64,000 bases of DNA from Paenisporosarcina sp. OV554 (GTDB lineage: Bacteria; Bacillota; Bacilli; Bacillales_A; Planococcaceae), in contig NZ_QBUC01000001.1 in assembly GCF_003058165.1 (NCBI RefSeq), positions 1-64,000 on the forward strand, written 5' to 3'. A program made the translations under genes and the position numbers. Positions 63,264-64,000 of the stretch are shown piece by piece. The notes below the pieces were generated by a model, which was given only the letters and a program-made list of their open reading frames with translations, was not told the origin of the DNA and made no database searches. The first letter of the stretch is position 1. Every line of letters begins with the position of its first letter.

Positions 63264-64000
63264 ATGATGGAATTATCAGATGTACGTAATGAATTAGATA
63301 GAACCGCTTCAAAATTACTCGACTTTAGGGGGTCTCTTTGACTTAGAAAACAAAGAGGCACGAATTGCAGAATTAGATGAAAATATGTCGTATCCCGATT
63401 TTTGGAATGATCAAGATGCTGCTCAAGTTGTAATAAGTGAAGCTAATGGCTTGAAAGAAATTGTCAATGAATATCAAGAGTTAGTCGACACACAAGAAAA
63501 TTTAGAAATGACGTTGGAATTGTTACGTGAAGAACCAGACGAAGAATTGCACGAAGAGCTCAGCAAAGAAATGAAGGAATTCACTTCAAAATTGGGTGAC
63601 TTCGAATTGCAGTTATTACTGAGTGAACCATATGACAAAAACAATGCCATTTTGGAACTACACCCTGGAGCTGGTGGAACGGAGTCTCAGGACTGGGGCT
63701 CGATGCTACTTCGCATGTATACGCGTTGGGGTGAAAAACGTGGCTTTAAAGTGGAAACATTAGATTACTTAGCTGGTGACGAAGCGGGTATCAAATCCGT
63801 TACGTTAGGTTTTAAAGGACATAATGCGTATGGATATTTAAAAGCTGAAAAAGGTGTACATCGTTTAGTGCGTATTTCACCTTTCGATTCTTCTGGACGT
63901 CGACATACATCTTTCGTATCTTGTGAAGTAATGCCTGAATTCAATAATGAAATTGAAATTGAAATTCGGACTGAAGATTTGAAAGTGGATACGTATCGTG
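63264..64000 (+). CDS. prfB: peptide chain release factor 2, programmed +1 frameshift, cut by window end
   Basis: RF2 recognises UGA and UAA stop codons. Codons 1-25 are read from ATG 63264 (GGAGG 9 nt upstream) to CTT; the in-frame TGA at 63339-63341 must be bypassed by a +1 shift, after which GAC (63340-63342) opens the main frame to the end of the window. Visible domains: the N-terminal helical domain, [17 protein letters not shown], and the stop-codon recognition tripeptide SPF in [15 protein letters not shown]. The catalytic GGQ loop lies just past the window end. It is not a pseudogene. Confidence 0.95.
63327..63342 (+). promoter_or_regulatory. prfB: prfB programmed frameshift site
   Basis: AGGGGG (63327-63332), an internal Shine-Dalgarno, lies 3 nt before the slippery CTT-TGA-C. 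This is the standard autoregulatory site: low RF2 causes a pause at UGA and a +1 shift. Confidence 0.96.

Noticed and set aside
63264-63341. prfB as a broken gene because of TGA at codon 26
   Set aside because: AGGGGG plus CTT-TGA-C is the standard programmed +1 frameshift site of RF2, and the downstream frame is intact.

Overview
The window reads as chromosomal DNA of a low-GC, Gram-positive, transformable member of the Bacillales, most likely a Planococcaceae (Sporosarcina/Psychrobacillus/Lysinibacillus type). The right end carries the conserved block degS-degU-(lipoprotein)-comFA-comFC-hpf-secA-prfB in Bacillus order. The DegS phosphoacceptor falls at His189, as in B. subtilis, and prfB keeps its programmed frameshift. 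Organism placement is inferred from gene content; no search was run.

Layout. 1-600: a secreted PPC-domain protein cut short by what looks like an insertion-sequence end. 950-5000: a secreted LVIVD beta-propeller protein, an SGNH hydrolase and small membrane proteins. 5050-7800: an alpha/beta hydrolase, a SpoIISA/SpoIISB toxin-antitoxin pair with a third small SpoIISC-like ORF, and an unlisted 42-residue membrane protein. 8500-18800: a complete beta-1,2-glucan (sophoro-oligosaccharide) island with a GH94 phosphorylase, a GH3 beta-glucosidase, an ABC importer and a LacI regulator; two near-identical palindromic operators sit in the divergent promoter region. 19290-22180: an acyl-CoA synthetase, a hotdog thioesterase and a hypothetical anchored protein. 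22370-26330: an icaA-icaD-icaB-like PNAG operon, a divergent comK and a small sigma factor. 26900-29430: an MBOAT acyltransferase with its SGNH partner. 29670-37400: wall teichoic acid genes (tagB, tagD, two CDP-glycerol polymer transferases, tagG, tagH, tagA). 37780-52780: an NlpC/P60 hydrolase, a 5'-nucleotidase and a Vpr-like subtilase, each of the last two ending in three cell-wall-binding type 2 repeats, an overlapping four-gene surface-glycan operon (flippase, PIG-L deacetylase, polymerase/ligase, GNAT), an LCP ligase and YvyE. 52950-64000: DegS/DegU, ComF, Hpf, a GGDEF-EAL protein, SecA and the 5' part of prfB.

Much of the window therefore builds, exports, anchors or remodels the cell surface, with competence and starvation regulators among these genes. 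The most unusual non-coding signal is a family of intergenic arrays in which a short AGTTG-type core recurs at exactly 21 bp. Five arrays were found: two with AGTTGGAAAA cores, one with AGTTGTAAAA cores and two with CAGGTTG cores. Several are accompanied by a second, hairpin-forming dispersed element. Neither matches a repeat class I can name, and the reading frame open in one array is closed by stops in another, so they appear to be conserved as nucleic acid.
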